This document shows positions 8,393 to 17,039 of a DNA stretch of 64,000 nt, in pieces (the first letter of the stretch is position 1; every line of letters starts with the position of its first letter). The position numbers and the translations under genes were made by a program. The DNA comes from Pseudomonas alcaliphila JAB1 (GTDB taxonomy: Bacteria; Pseudomonadota; Gammaproteobacteria; Pseudomonadales; Pseudomonadaceae): NCBI RefSeq assembly GCF_001941865.1, contig NZ_CP016162.1:1178001-1242000 (forward strand). The letters run 5' to 3'. The notes beneath the pieces were generated by a model, which made no database searches, was not told the DNA's origin, and was given only the letters and a program-made list of their open reading frames with translations.

Positions 8393-9391
8393 ATGAAGAT
8401 TCTGGTCACCGGCGCGAGTGGCTTCATCGGGGGGCGCTTCGCTCGTTTCGCGCTCGAACAGGGCCTGGACGTGCGGGTCAACGGCCGTCGTGCCGAGGGC
8501 GTGCAGCATCTGATCAAGCGCGGCGCCGAGTTCGTCCAGGGCGATCTGGGGGATGCCGAGCTTGCGCAGGCGCTGTGCCGGGATGTCGAGGCCGTGGTGC
8601 ACTGCGCGGGCGCGGTGGGCGTGTGGGGCGACTATGCGCATTTTCATCAGGCCAACGTCACGGTCACCGAGAATGTCGTCGATGCCTGCCTCAAACAGAA
8701 GGTGCGGCGCCTGGTGCATCTGTCCTCACCGTCGATCTATTTCGATGGCAAGTCCCATGTCGATATTCGCGAGGAGCAGGTGCCCAAGCGCTTCTCCGAT
8801 CACTACGGCAAGACCAAGTACCTGGCCGAGCAGCAGGTGTTCGCCGCGCAGGAGTTCGGCCTGGAGGTGATCGCCCTGCGTCCGCGCTTCGTCACCGGCG
8901 CGGGTGATACCAGCATCTTCCCGCGCTTGATCGGCATGCAGCGCAAGGGGCGCCTGGCGATCATCGGCAATGGTCTGAACAAGGTCGACTTCACCAACGT
9001 GCACAATCTCAACGACGCCTTGCTCAGCTCGCTGCAGGTGGGCGGGGCGGCGCTCGGCCAGGTGTACAACATCAGCAACGGCGCGCCGGTGCCGCTGTGG
9101 GACGTGGTCAATTACGTGCTGCGCCGCCTGGAGTTGCCGCCGGTGACGCGGCATGTGCCGTTCCCGCTGGCCTACGCCGCGGCGACGCTCAACGAAGGCG
9201 TGTGTCGGGTGCTGCCGGGGCGGCCCGAACCGAGTCTGTTTCGCCTTGGTGTGGCGGTGATGGCCAGGGATTTCTCCCTGAACATCGACCGTGCCCGCGA
9301 GTACCTTGGCTACGAACCCCGGGCCAGTCTGTGGGATGCACTGGATGAATTCTGCACCTGGTGGCAGGCGCAGATGGGACCTCAGGCGTAG
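8393..9391 (+). CDS. NAD-dependent epimerase/dehydratase, 3-beta-HSD-like
   Basis: 332 residues from ATG 8393 (AGGGG 6 bp upstream; the ATG at 8387 would overlap the Shine-Dalgarno). Extended short-chain dehydrogenase: N-terminal Rossmann motif VTGASGFIGG, catalytic-type YGKTK motif (HYGKTKYLAEQQ), and C-terminal SLWDALDEFCTWW. The family includes sugar-nucleotide epimerases, dihydroflavonol reductases and 3-beta-hydroxysteroid dehydrogenases; the substrate cannot be named. Its 3' end overlaps the convergent gene at 9382-9669 by 10 bp. Confidence 0.85.
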   Translation: MKILVTGASGFIGGRFARFALEQGLDVRVNGRRAEGVQHLIKRGAEFVQGDLGDAELAQALCRDVEAVVHCAGAVGVWGDYAHFHQANVTVTENVVDACLKQKVRRLVHLSSPSIYFDGKSHVDIREEQVPKRFSDHYGKTKYLAEQQVFAAQEFGLEVIALRPRFVTGAGDTSIFPRLIGMQRKGRLAIIGNGLNKVDFTNVHNLNDALLSSLQVGGAALGQVYNISNGAPVPLWDVVNYVLRRLELPPVTRHVPFPLAYAAATLNEGVCRVLPGRPEPSLFRLGVAVMARDFSLNIDRAREYLGYEPRASLWDALDEFCTWWQAQMGPQA

Positions 9392-9669
9392 ATGCGTTGG
9401 CCGCGATAGATGCGTACCGAGCCGGTTGGCGTGCCGACCGGTATCTCGACGGCGGCCAGTGGGGTGGCCGATGCGCGCTGCGGTTGATCGGACAGTTCGG
9501 CCAGACGCTGGCCGAGGCGGCGGGTTTCTTCATCGTCGGATTTCAGGCTGCCATCGAGCATGGCGCCGACCGCGTTGGGCTGGCTCAGGCGAATGTCCAC
9601 GTCCTGCTCTTCGCGTAGACGGCGACGCAGCGCTTTCATGCAGTCCAGTACTTCTTTGTTCAGTTCCAT
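9382..9669 (-). CDS. Small hypothetical protein, convergent with epimerase
   Basis: 95 residues from ATG 9669, which has GGGGGA 7 bp upstream; a GTG two codons earlier is less well placed. N-terminal half is charged and probably helical (LNKEVLDCMKALRRRLREEQ), followed by an Asp/Glu/Arg-rich middle and a C-terminal segment ending VRIYRGQRIYA. No family recognised with confidence. Cytoplasmic, with no signal peptide or membrane segment. Confidence 0.7.
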   Translation of the reverse strand: MELNKEVLDCMKALRRRLREEQDVDIRLSQPNAVGAMLDGSLKSDDEETRRLGQRLAELSDQPQRASATPLAAVEIPVGTPTGSVRIYRGQRIYA

Positions 9670-10027
9670 TGCCACTTCCCCCGATTGGTTGAAGGGTCAC
9701 GGACTTTGGCGTTCCACGCCTTCCGTAACCTGAACAGCCTCTTCCCTGCGGCTGTAACACCCGTTCGTGTTGTATTGCTTTGCAGAACTTTCAGGCCGCC
9801 TGCTGGCTTGTGAGCGACGCGCTATCGGCTCGTTCACGACGGGAGAAAAAGCAAAGTGCGTACCAGTTCATGTTTTGCGGAACTGCTGGGCTGCAGGCGA
9901 GTCGATGGCCCTGTCGCGCCCTTCGTCGGTGCGCCGCGCACCTGCTTGGCGCGACGCTGATGGTGTAATGGCGAATCGGTATACTGCGCGGCATTTCCGT
10001 TCATTCGTTCCAACCATAGGTCCGACC
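9670..10027. other. Intergenic region upstream of the coiled-coil gene
   Basis: 358 bp separating two divergent genes. A good -10-like hexamer, TATACT, lies about 40 bp before ATG 10028 with no obvious -35. Open frames cross the region, but none has a ribosome-binding site or known domain. Confidence 0.5.
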
Positions 10028-10876
10028 ATGCGTAACGACGCCAACGACGAACTCGACAACCTGCCCAGCCTGACTCCGGAGCGCCGTGAGGATTTCGCCG
10101 AGCCGCGTGAGGAGCCCGCCGCGCGCAGCAGCCGCGTGACCAGCAGCAAGGCTGCAGTGGCCAAGGGCGCCAGTACCGGGCCGCTGTGGGCGCTGGTTGG
10201 CGCGCTGAGTTTCGCCCTGGCCGGCCTGGGCTGGTGGAGCCTGCAGCAGATCGGCCTGATGGAGCAGCGCCTGGTGGCGACCCAGGAAAGCTTCGCGCGC
10301 ATCAGCGAGGAGGCGGCCGGACGAATTCAGGATATTTCCGGCAAGGTGGTGGCCACCGAGTCCAACGTCACCAGCGGCAGCGAGGCACTCAAGCTGCAGG
10401 TCAAGCAGCTGGAAAATCGCCTGGCCGAGCTGGGCAAGCAGCAACAGCAGAGCGCCACGGCGCAAGCAGCGCTGGACAAGCGTATCGAGCAGTTGGGTGC
10501 GGAGCTCAAGAGTGGCATCGGCGCCAGCGCCGACTTCGACAAGCGTCTGCAGGCGCTCTCCACCGAGCAGGCAGCGCTGAAATCCGCCCAGGCGGACGTC
10601 AAGGCGACCCAGGCCGAACTGGCCAAGCTCGATACCCGCATCAAGGCCCTCGGTGGCGATATCGATGCGCTGAAGAAGCAGGGCAATCCGGCGCAATCGA
10701 TCCGTAGCCTGGAGCAGGATCTGCTGGTGCTGCGCAGCGAGCTGGACAACCGCCCGGCCGCCAGTGCCGGGCCGAATACCGCCGAGTTCGATGCCTTCCG
10801 CGCGCAGATGACGCGCAACATCAATACCCTGCAGAGCCAGGTGGTGAATCTGCAGCAGCAGATCAATCAGCGCTGA
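10028..10876 (+). CDS. Membrane-anchored coiled-coil protein
   Basis: 282 residues from ATG 10028. An acidic N-terminal cytoplasmic tail of about 50 residues is followed by one membrane segment (GPLWALVGALSFALAGLGWW) and then a ~200-residue region of heptad-like repeats rich in Ala, Gln, Leu and Lys (LKLQVKQLENRLAELGKQ, FDKRLQALSTEQAAL). It ends with INTLQSQVVNLQQQINQR. The topology suggests a periplasmic coiled coil. No catalytic motif is seen; it may be a scaffold or an envelope-organising protein. It ends 14 bp before a strong bidirectional terminator. Confidence 0.8.
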   Translation: MRNDANDELDNLPSLTPERREDFAEPREEPAARSSRVTSSKAAVAKGASTGPLWALVGALSFALAGLGWWSLQQIGLMEQRLVATQESFARISEEAAGRIQDISGKVVATESNVTSGSEALKLQVKQLENRLAELGKQQQQSATAQAALDKRIEQLGAELKSGIGASADFDKRLQALSTEQAALKSAQADVKATQAELAKLDTRIKALGGDIDALKKQGNPAQSIRSLEQDLLVLRSELDNRPAASAGPNTAEFDAFRAQMTRNINTLQSQVVNLQQQINQR

Positions 10877-10890
10877 GTGCCACCATCTCG

Positions 10891-10927
10891 ATAAACGAAC
10901 GCCCCGCAATGCGGGGCGTTCGTTTAT
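10891..10927. terminator. Bidirectional intrinsic terminator
   Basis: A perfect inverted repeat with 17-bp arms (10891-10907 and 10911-10927) and an AAT loop. The core GCCCCGC-AAT-GCGGGGC is flanked by AT-rich foot sequences giving a T-run on each strand. It lies between the coiled-coil gene and the convergent xenB. Confidence 0.9.
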
Positions 10928-10930
10928 TGG

Positions 10931-10988
10931 TCGCGGCTAAAGCCCCTCCCACAGGATATCGCTTGCGGGAGGTGCATTAGCTGCGATC
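10931..10988. repeat. GTGG-type REPIN-like palindrome
   Basis: An imperfect inverted repeat: GCGGCTAAAGCCCCTCCCAC pairs with the decayed arm reading GGGAGGTGCATTAGCTGC. The edges read GTGG-like on the outward strands, as in Pseudomonas REP sequences. It fills the gap between the terminator and the end of xenB. Confidence 0.6.
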
Positions 10989-12038
10989 TTACAGACGCGG
11001 ATAGTCGATATAGCCGACCGGGCCGGAGCCGTAGAAGGTTTCCGGGTGCGGCTCGTTCAGCGCGGCGTCCTGTTCCAGGCGTTGCGGCAGGTCCGGGTTG
11101 GCTATGAAGGGGATGCCGAAAGCCACGGCATCAGCCTTGCCTTCGGCCAGCCAGGCGTTGGCCTGATCCTTGGTGAAGCGTTCGTTGGCGATGAATACGC
11201 CGCCGAATTCCTTCTTCAGTTGCGGCGTCAGGCTGTCGTCGTCGGCTTTTTCGCGAGCGCAGATGAAGGCGATGCCGCGTTTGCCCAGCTCGCGAGCGAC
11301 GTAGCCGAAGGTTTCGCCGCGGTTGGCGTCACCCATGTCGTGCGAATCGGCACGCGGTGCCAGGTGTACGCCGACGCGGCCGGCGCCCCATACCGAGATG
11401 GCTGCATCGGTCACTTCCAGCAGCAGACGCGCGCGGTTCTCGACGCTGCCACCGTAGCGGTCGGTGCGCTGGTTGGTGCTGCTCTGCAGGAACTGGTCGA
11501 GCAGGTAACCGTTGGCACCGTGGATTTCCACACCATCGAAACCGGCGGCCATGGCGTTCTCGGCGCCTTGACGATAAGCCTCGACGATATCGGCGATTTC
11601 TTCGGTCTCCAGTGCACGTGGGGTAACGAAGTCCTTGATCGGGCGCACCAGGCTGACGTGGCCGGCCGGCTGGATCGCGCTGGGAGCGACCGGCAGTTCG
11701 CCGTTCAGGTAGATGGGGTCGGAGATGCGGCCGACGTGCCACAGCTGCAGGACGATCTTGCCGCCATGGGCGTGTATCGCCTGGGTGATGTTGCTCCAGC
11801 CGCGGATCTGCGCATCCGACCAGATGCCGGGGGTGTTCGGGTAGCCCACGCCCATCGGCGTGACAGCAGTGGCTTCGCTGATGATCAGGCCGGCCGAGGC
11901 GCGCTGCACGTAGTACTCGGCCATCAGCGCGTTGGGCACGCGGCCTTCGTCGGCGCGGCAGCGGGTCAGCGGCGCCATGATGATGCGGTTGTTCAGGTGC
12001 AGATCACCGATCTGGATGGGGTCGAACAGTGTGGGCAT
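10989..12038 (-). CDS. xenB: Old-yellow-enzyme flavoprotein, xenobiotic reductase B type
   Basis: A 349-residue FMN-dependent NAD(P)H oxidoreductase. Near-complete resemblance to pseudomonad XenB/NemA: NRIIMAPLTRCRADEGRVPN, QLWHVGRISDPIYLNGE, HGANGYLLDQFLQSSTNQR and DRYGGSVENRARLLLEV. Substrates of the family are alpha,beta-unsaturated carbonyls, nitrate esters, nitroaromatics and N-ethylmaleimide. GGAGA lies 7 bp before the ATG. The ArsR-family gene immediately upstream (stop 12066) is co-oriented and probably controls it. Confidence 0.93.
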   Translation of the reverse strand: MPTLFDPIQIGDLHLNNRIIMAPLTRCRADEGRVPNALMAEYYVQRASAGLIISEATAVTPMGVGYPNTPGIWSDAQIRGWSNITQAIHAHGGKIVLQLWHVGRISDPIYLNGELPVAPSAIQPAGHVSLVRPIKDFVTPRALETEEIADIVEAYRQGAENAMAAGFDGVEIHGANGYLLDQFLQSSTNQRTDRYGGSVENRARLLLEVTDAAISVWGAGRVGVHLAPRADSHDMGDANRGETFGYVARELGKRGIAFICAREKADDDSLTPQLKKEFGGVFIANERFTKDQANAWLAEGKADAVAFGIPFIANPDLPQRLEQDAALNEPHPETFYGSGPVGYIDYPRL

Positions 12039-12065
12039 GGTGGTTTCTCCGAGGGAAAGGTCAAA

Positions 12066-12386
12066 TCAGAGTTGCTGGCCGAGGCGCTCGACGAAAGCCT
12101 GGATCAGCTCGTCGTTGCGCTTGAAGAAGTGCCACTGGCCGACCTTGCGACTGGTCACCAGACCGGCGCGTTGCAGGGTGGTCAGATGGGCGGAAACGGT
12201 GGATTGCGACAGCCCGGTGCGCAGGAAAATCTTGCCGGCGCACACGCCGATCTCCAGCGGGTGATCCTGTTCGGCGAAGTTGAGCTCGGGCTCCTTCAGC
12301 CAGTCGAGGATGTCGCGGCGTACTGGGTGGGCGAGGGCCTTGATGATGGTGTCGATGTCCATGGCGGTGTCGGTGTGTATCGTCAT
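12066..12386 (-). CDS. ArsR-family winged-helix repressor
   Basis: 106 residues from ATG 12386 (AAGG 8 bp upstream). ArsR/SmtB fold: IIKALAHPVRRDILDWLKE, recognition helix GLSQSTVSAHLTTLQRAGLV, then RKVGQWHFFKRNDE. The metal-site ELCVCDL motif is absent; a single Cys lies in GVCAGKIF, so a thiol-reactive or organic electrophile sensor is more likely than a metal sensor, fitting the downstream xenB. It is the first gene of an arsR-xenB operon and a palindromic operator lies upstream. Confidence 0.85.
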   Translation of the reverse strand: MTIHTDTAMDIDTIIKALAHPVRRDILDWLKEPELNFAEQDHPLEIGVCAGKIFLRTGLSQSTVSAHLTTLQRAGLVTSRKVGQWHFFKRNDELIQAFVERLGQQL

Positions 12387-12397
12387 GGGGCGAACCT

Positions 12398-12419
12398 TAT
12401 ATCGTCTTTGAGCGATATA
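12398..12419. promoter_or_regulatory. Palindromic operator of the ArsR-xenB operon
   Basis: The inverted repeat TATATCG (12398-12404), 8-bp spacer, CGATATA (12413-12419) is 12 bp upstream of the ArsR start. The size and AT-rich symmetry match ArsR-family operators, so autorepression is inferred. Confidence 0.65.
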
Positions 12420-12488
12420 CAGATTGATTGTGCCAATAGTCTCCATCAACGGCTTCGATTGTCCTGCTCAGGGCGGTAAGCTCGTGTC

Positions 12489-13094
12489 ATGAACTACCTG
12501 GCCCATCTTCATCTTGGCGGCGATGCGCCGCCGCAACTGCTCGGCAGCCTGTATGGCGACTTCGTCAAGGGCCCCCTGGCCGGACGCTGGCCGACTGAGA
12601 TCGAAGCGGCCATCCGCCTGCACCGGCGCATCGACGCCTTTACCGACAGCCACCCGCTACAGGCACGCGCGCGTGCCCGGTTTCCCGCCGCGCGGCGACG
12701 CACGGCCGGCATGCTGCTGGACCTGTTCTTCGACCATTGCCTGGCCCGCGATTGGGCCGAGTATGCGGCGCAGCCGCTGGACCATTTCACCCGCGAGGTG
12801 TACCGGGTGCTGGCCGCCGAGGCCGAGCTGCCAGGGCGCCTGGCGCTGATGGCGCCGCGCATGGCGGCGCAGGACTGGCTGGGCAGCTACCGCGAGTTCG
12901 CGGTGCTAGAGCAGGTGATCGCCGGCATGCAGCGACGGCTGTCGCGGCCGCAGTTGCTCGACGGCAGCCTGGCGGAGTTGGAGCGGCTGTACGAGCCGCT
13001 GAGCGAGGATTTTCGCGCCTTCTATCCTGAGCTGATGGCCTTCGCCCAAAGTGAGTTGCGCCGCCACGGGGCCGTGGATTCGCGCCACGGGTAG
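12489..13094 (+). CDS. acpH: ACP phosphodiesterase
   Basis: 201 residues. The start MNYLAHLHLGGDAPPQLLGSLYGDFVKG and LHRRIDAFTDSHP are diagnostic of AcpH, which removes 4'-phosphopantetheine from holo-acyl carrier protein. LLDLFFDHCLARDW and FYPELMAFA follow in the expected order, so it is full length. It is divergent from the ArsR gene. Its TAG stop (13092-13094) lies within the first bases of a REPIN. Confidence 0.9.
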   Translation: MNYLAHLHLGGDAPPQLLGSLYGDFVKGPLAGRWPTEIEAAIRLHRRIDAFTDSHPLQARARARFPAARRRTAGMLLDLFFDHCLARDWAEYAAQPLDHFTREVYRVLAAEAELPGRLALMAPRMAAQDWLGSYREFAVLEQVIAGMQRRLSRPQLLDGSLAELERLYEPLSEDFRAFYPELMAFAQSELRRHGAVDSRHG

Positions 13095-13150
13095 GAGCCG
13101 GCTTGCCGGCGATTTGCGTATCAGTTGATCGCCGGCAAGCCGGCTCCTAC
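13091..13150. repeat. REPIN, GTAGGAGCCGG family
   Basis: A perfect inverted repeat with 23-bp arms (13091-13113 and 13128-13150) around a 14-bp loop. Each end begins GTAGGAGC read outward-in, the GTAG tetranucleotide typical of RAYT-mobilised REP elements. Its TAG is the stop codon of acpH. Confidence 0.85.
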
Positions 13151-13220
13151 AGGGAGTGCGGTGGGGGCCCCGCGACACCTAGGGAGCGCAAGGATGTAGG
13201 GTGCGCCGTGCGCACCGCGC

Positions 13221-15935
13221 TTACCTTTTCGGCTGCAGGCGCCAACGCCGGATCAGCCACTTCTCCAGTTCGGCGATGACGAACACCGCCAGTCCGGCCA
13301 GCACCACGCGCGCCCACTGCGCCGCATCCAGCGCGGTGGAATTGAACAGCCGCTGCATCGCTGGCGCGTAGGTGTACAGCGCCTGCAGCAGCAGACAGGC
13401 GGCGATGGCCAGCAGCACCGCGCGGCTGCCGAACAGGCCCTTGAAACTGAGCACCGAGGCGAAGATGCGCCGGCTGTTGATCAGGTAGAACACCTCGCAC
13501 ATCACCACGGCGTTCAGTGCCATGGTCCGCGCGCTGTCCAGGCCGGTGCCCTGTTGCAATTCCCAGAGGAACAGACCGATGCCGGCGCCGGCCATCAGCA
13601 CCGACACCAGCAGCACGCGCCAGACGAACAAGCCCGACAGCAAGGGCTCGTCTGGTGCCCGTGGTGGGCGGTCCATCAGCCCGGACTCGGCCGGTTCGAA
13701 GGCCAGTGCCAGGCCCAGGGTCACCGAGGTGACCATGTTGATCCACAGCACTTGCGCCGGGGTCAGTGGCAGGGTCAGCTGGAACAGGATGGCGGCGATC
13801 ACGATCAGCGCCTGGCCGCCGTTGGTGGGCAGGGCGAAGAGGATGAACTTCTTCAGGTTGTCGTAGATCGCCCGGCCCTCACGCACGGCGCCGGCGATAG
13901 TGGCGAAGTTGTCGTCGGCCAGCACCACTTCGGCCGCTTCCTTGGCCGCCTCGGTACCCTTGTCGCCCATGGCCACGCCGACGTCGGCACGTTTCAGAGC
14001 CGGGGCGTCGTTGACGCCGTCGCCGGTCATCGCCACCACTTCGCCGCTGGCCTGCATGGCCTGTACCAGACGCAGCTTGTGCTCCGGGCTGGCACGGGCG
14101 AACACCTCGACGCCGGGCAGCACCTCGCGCAGACTGCGCTCGTCGAGCAGCTCCAGCTCGGCGCCGGTCATCGCGGGCATGCCAATACCAATGCCCAACT
14201 GGGCGCCGATGGCGCGGGCGGTTTCGGCGTGGTCGCCGGTGATCATCTTGACCCGGATACCGGCGCGTTGGCATTCGGCGACGGCGGCGATGGCTTCCTC
14301 GCGCGGCGGGTCGATGATGCCGACCAGGGCCAGCAGGGTCATGTCCTGCTCCACATCGGCGAAGCTCAGGCTGCGTTGGGAGGCCGAGGCCGCGCGGCTG
14401 GCGATGGCCAGCAGGCGCAGGCCACGGGCGGCCAGGTCGGTGGCCTGGCGCCGCCAGTAGTCGGCGTCCAGCGGCTGCACGCCGCCGTCGGCATCGCGCT
14501 GGTCGCTGCACATTTCCAGCAGGCGCTCCGGCGCGCCCTTGAGGAAGATCACACCATGGCCCTGATGGTCATGGTGCAGGCTGGCCATGAAGCGATGCTC
14601 GGACTCGAAGGGAATGCTGTCGCTACGCGGCAGTTGCAGGTTCAGCGTCGGGGTCTCCAGCCCGGCCTTCAGAGCCAGGGTGTGCAGCGCGCCCTCGGTG
14701 GGGTCGCCCTGCAGGCGCCAGCTACCTGCCGCGTCCTGCTGCAACTGGGCGTCGTTGCACAGGGTGGCGGCGCGGGCGATTTCCAGTAGCGCGGCATCCG
14801 GCTCCAGCAGTGCACCGTCGAGATGGAAGGCGCCCGTCGGGGCATAGCCGACGCCGCTGACGTCGAGCACACGGCTGGCAGTGACCAGACGCTGCCCGGT
14901 CATTTCGTTGCGCGTCAGGGTGCCGGTCTTGTCCGAGCAGATCACCGTTACCGAACCGAGGGTTTCCACGGCTGGCAGACGCCGCACGATGGCGTTGCGC
15001 CCGGCCATGCGCTGCACGCCGAGGGCGAGAATCACCGTCATCAGTGCCGGCAGGCCTTCGGGGATGGCGGCAGCGGTCAGCGCCACCACCATCATGAACA
15101 TTTCGGTCGGGTCCTGACCGTGCCAGAAGGTGCCGAGGGCGAAGGTAGCCATGGCGAAGATCAGGATGGCCAGCGCCAGCCAGCGGCTGAATTGCTCGAT
15201 CTGCCGCAGCAGCGGCGTGGTCATCGCCTGCACCTGTTGCAGCATGGCGCCGATGCGGCCCAGCTCGGTGCTCGTGCCAGTGGCCACCACCACGCCGCTG
15301 GCCTGACCGCTGGCCACCAGGGTGCCGGAATAGGCCATGCAGCGCCGGTCGCCGAGCGCGGCGTCGGCGTTGCAGTGCGCCACGGATTTTTCCACCGGTA
15401 CCGATTCGCCGGTCAGCGCCGCTTCTTCCACCAGCAGGTTCTTCACGCTGATCAGGCGCAGGTCGGCTGGCACCTTGTCGCCGGATACCAGCAGCACGAT
15501 GTCGCCGGGCACCAGGCGCTCGGCATCGATTTCATGGCGTTCACCGCCACGCAGCACCATGGCGTGGGGCGAGAGCATGCTGCGGATGGCGTCCAGCGCG
15601 TTCTCCGCCTTGCCTTCCTGGATGAAGCCGATGATCACGTTGATCAGCACGGCGGCAAGGATCACCGAGGTATCGACCCAATGGCCGAGCAGGGCGGTGA
15701 TCAGGGCGGCGACCAGCATCATGTAGAGCAGCACGTTGTGGAACTGATAGAGCAGGCGCAGCAGCGGTCCACGGCGTTGCGGCGGCGGCAGGCGGTTGGC
15801 GCCGTGGCGTTGCAGGCGCAGTTCGGCTTCGTCCTGGCTGAGACCGCTGGCGCTGCTGTGCTGGGCATCGAGCGCTTGTTGTGCAGTCAAACCGTGCCAG
15901 GTGTGGTCACTATGTTGTGAGGGGGCATTGCCCAT
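13221..15935 (-). CDS. P2-type cation-transporting ATPase
   Basis: 904 residues from ATG 15935 (AAGGAG 9 bp upstream; the longer frame to 16049 has no ribosome-binding site). Order: N-terminal cation-ATPase domain (HGLTAQQALDAQ), actuator motif LTGESVPVEKS at about 175, membrane motif IPEGLPALM at about 291, phosphorylation site CSDKTGTLTRNEM with Asp 335, KGAPERLLEMC in the nucleotide domain, GDGVNDAPALK near 630, then a C-terminal bundle of six membrane helices. PEGLPA places it in the SERCA/PMR1/Na+-K+-like P2 group; the transported ion (Ca2+, Mg2+, Na+ or K+) cannot be fixed. Divergent from the Usp gene. Confidence 0.93.
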   Translation of the reverse strand: MGNAPSQHSDHTWHGLTAQQALDAQHSSASGLSQDEAELRLQRHGANRLPPPQRRGPLLRLLYQFHNVLLYMMLVAALITALLGHWVDTSVILAAVLINVIIGFIQEGKAENALDAIRSMLSPHAMVLRGGERHEIDAERLVPGDIVLLVSGDKVPADLRLISVKNLLVEEAALTGESVPVEKSVAHCNADAALGDRRCMAYSGTLVASGQASGVVVATGTSTELGRIGAMLQQVQAMTTPLLRQIEQFSRWLALAILIFAMATFALGTFWHGQDPTEMFMMVVALTAAAIPEGLPALMTVILALGVQRMAGRNAIVRRLPAVETLGSVTVICSDKTGTLTRNEMTGQRLVTASRVLDVSGVGYAPTGAFHLDGALLEPDAALLEIARAATLCNDAQLQQDAAGSWRLQGDPTEGALHTLALKAGLETPTLNLQLPRSDSIPFESEHRFMASLHHDHQGHGVIFLKGAPERLLEMCSDQRDADGGVQPLDADYWRRQATDLAARGLRLLAIASRAASASQRSLSFADVEQDMTLLALVGIIDPPREEAIAAVAECQRAGIRVKMITGDHAETARAIGAQLGIGIGMPAMTGAELELLDERSLREVLPGVEVFARASPEHKLRLVQAMQASGEVVAMTGDGVNDAPALKRADVGVAMGDKGTEAAKEAAEVVLADDNFATIAGAVREGRAIYDNLKKFILFALPTNGGQALIVIAAILFQLTLPLTPAQVLWINMVTSVTLGLALAFEPAESGLMDRPPRAPDEPLLSGLFVWRVLLVSVLMAGAGIGLFLWELQQGTGLDSARTMALNAVVMCEVFYLINSRRIFASVLSFKGLFGSRAVLLAIAACLLLQALYTYAPAMQRLFNSTALDAAQWARVVLAGLAVFVIAELEKWLIRRWRLQPKR

Positions 15936-16110
15936 GCGGCGCGTCTCCTTGTTTGGGCCGGGCTGCGCTTGTTGGCCGCCATCCGGCGGGCAGTGAGCAG
16001 TCCTGATTACCCTAGTCCGCTTTACCGCGTCGGGCCTGACCTGCATCAAGGAGTACGGAGTCGAGAGGCGCTTGAATGTAACGCGGTGTTAAACCCATGG
16101 AGGAAACGAG

Positions 16111-16959
16111 ATGATCAAGATTCTGGTAGCGACCGACCTGTCCGAGCGTTCGGCGCATGCGGTGCAGCGCGCCGTGCAACTGATCCGCCGTCAGGGTGGC
16201 GGTGAGTGGAGTCTTCTGCATGTGATCGATGACGATGCGCCGGCCGCGCACGTGCAGCGTCAGGTGCAACAAGCCGAGACGCTCTTGCAGGCGCAGGCTG
16301 AACGCCTGGGCGAGCAGGCCGGCAGCATTCCGCGGGTGATCGTGGGCACTGGCGAGGCCGCGGCGGTGATCGTCGAGAGCGCGCAGGGCATGGGCGCCGA
16401 TCTACTGCTGGTGGGCGCGCATCGCAAGTCGGCGCTGCGCGACTTCTTCGTCGGCACCACGCTCGAACGCGTGGTGCGCAGCAGCCATCTGCCGGTGCTG
16501 CGGGTCAATGGCCCGGTGACCCACGAGTATCGTCATGCGCTGCTGGCGATGGACCTGTCGCGTACGTCGCAACAGGCTCTGAACCGGGCGCGTGAGCTGG
16601 GCCTGGCGAGCCTGGACAACCTGCATGTGGCCAGTGCGGTCGAGCCGGTGGCGGCGGGCGCGATGATGGAAGCCGGCATCAGCGCCGAGGTGCTGGAGAA
16701 TCAGCGTGAGCTGCTGCGTCAGCAACTGGTGGAGCGCCTCGATGCAGTCGGCGCGAAGCTGGGTCACGAGCGTTTGCTGGTGCAGATCGGCTCACCGGAA
16801 GGGGTGATTGGCGAGGCCTTGCGCCACTCCGGCGCGGACCTGCTGGTCCTGGGCACCCACGCCCGTGAAGGCGTTTCGCGCTTCTTCCTCGGCAGCGTGG
16901 CCAGCCAACTGCTGGCGTCGGTCGACAGCGACGCCTTGATCGTGCCGCCGGCTGACTGA
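16111..16959 (+). CDS. Tandem universal stress protein
   Basis: 282 residues made of two Usp domains. The first starts IKILVATDLSERSAHAVQRA and ends LLLVGAHRKSALRDFFVGTT...LPVLRV; the second starts HALLAMDLSRTSQQALNRA and ends LLVLGTHAREGVSRFFLGSVA. The G-x2-G ATP-binding signature is altered in both domains (GAHR and GTHA), so nucleotide binding is uncertain. Divergent from the cation ATPase, a pairing consistent with stress-induced ion homeostasis (inferred). Confidence 0.92.
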   Translation: MIKILVATDLSERSAHAVQRAVQLIRRQGGGEWSLLHVIDDDAPAAHVQRQVQQAETLLQAQAERLGEQAGSIPRVIVGTGEAAAVIVESAQGMGADLLLVGAHRKSALRDFFVGTTLERVVRSSHLPVLRVNGPVTHEYRHALLAMDLSRTSQQALNRARELGLASLDNLHVASAVEPVAAGAMMEAGISAEVLENQRELLRQQLVERLDAVGAKLGHERLLVQIGSPEGVIGEALRHSGADLLVLGTHAREGVSRFFLGSVASQLLASVDSDALIVPPAD

Positions 16960-16972
16960 GCGGCTATGACCT

Positions 16973-17031
16973 GTAGCCTGGATGAAATCCAGGGAGCCCT
17001 TGCAAAAGCCCCCGGATTGCATCCGGGCTAC
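16973..17031. repeat. GTAGCC-type REPIN
   Basis: Inverted copies of a REP: GTAGCCTGGATGAAATCCAG starting at 16973, and the partner ending CATCCGGGCTAC at 17031. The arms are imperfect (CTGG versus CCGG), and both edges are GTAG outward-in. It separates the Usp gene from the convergent olsA. Confidence 0.75.
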
Positions 17032-17039
17032 GCGGTGGA

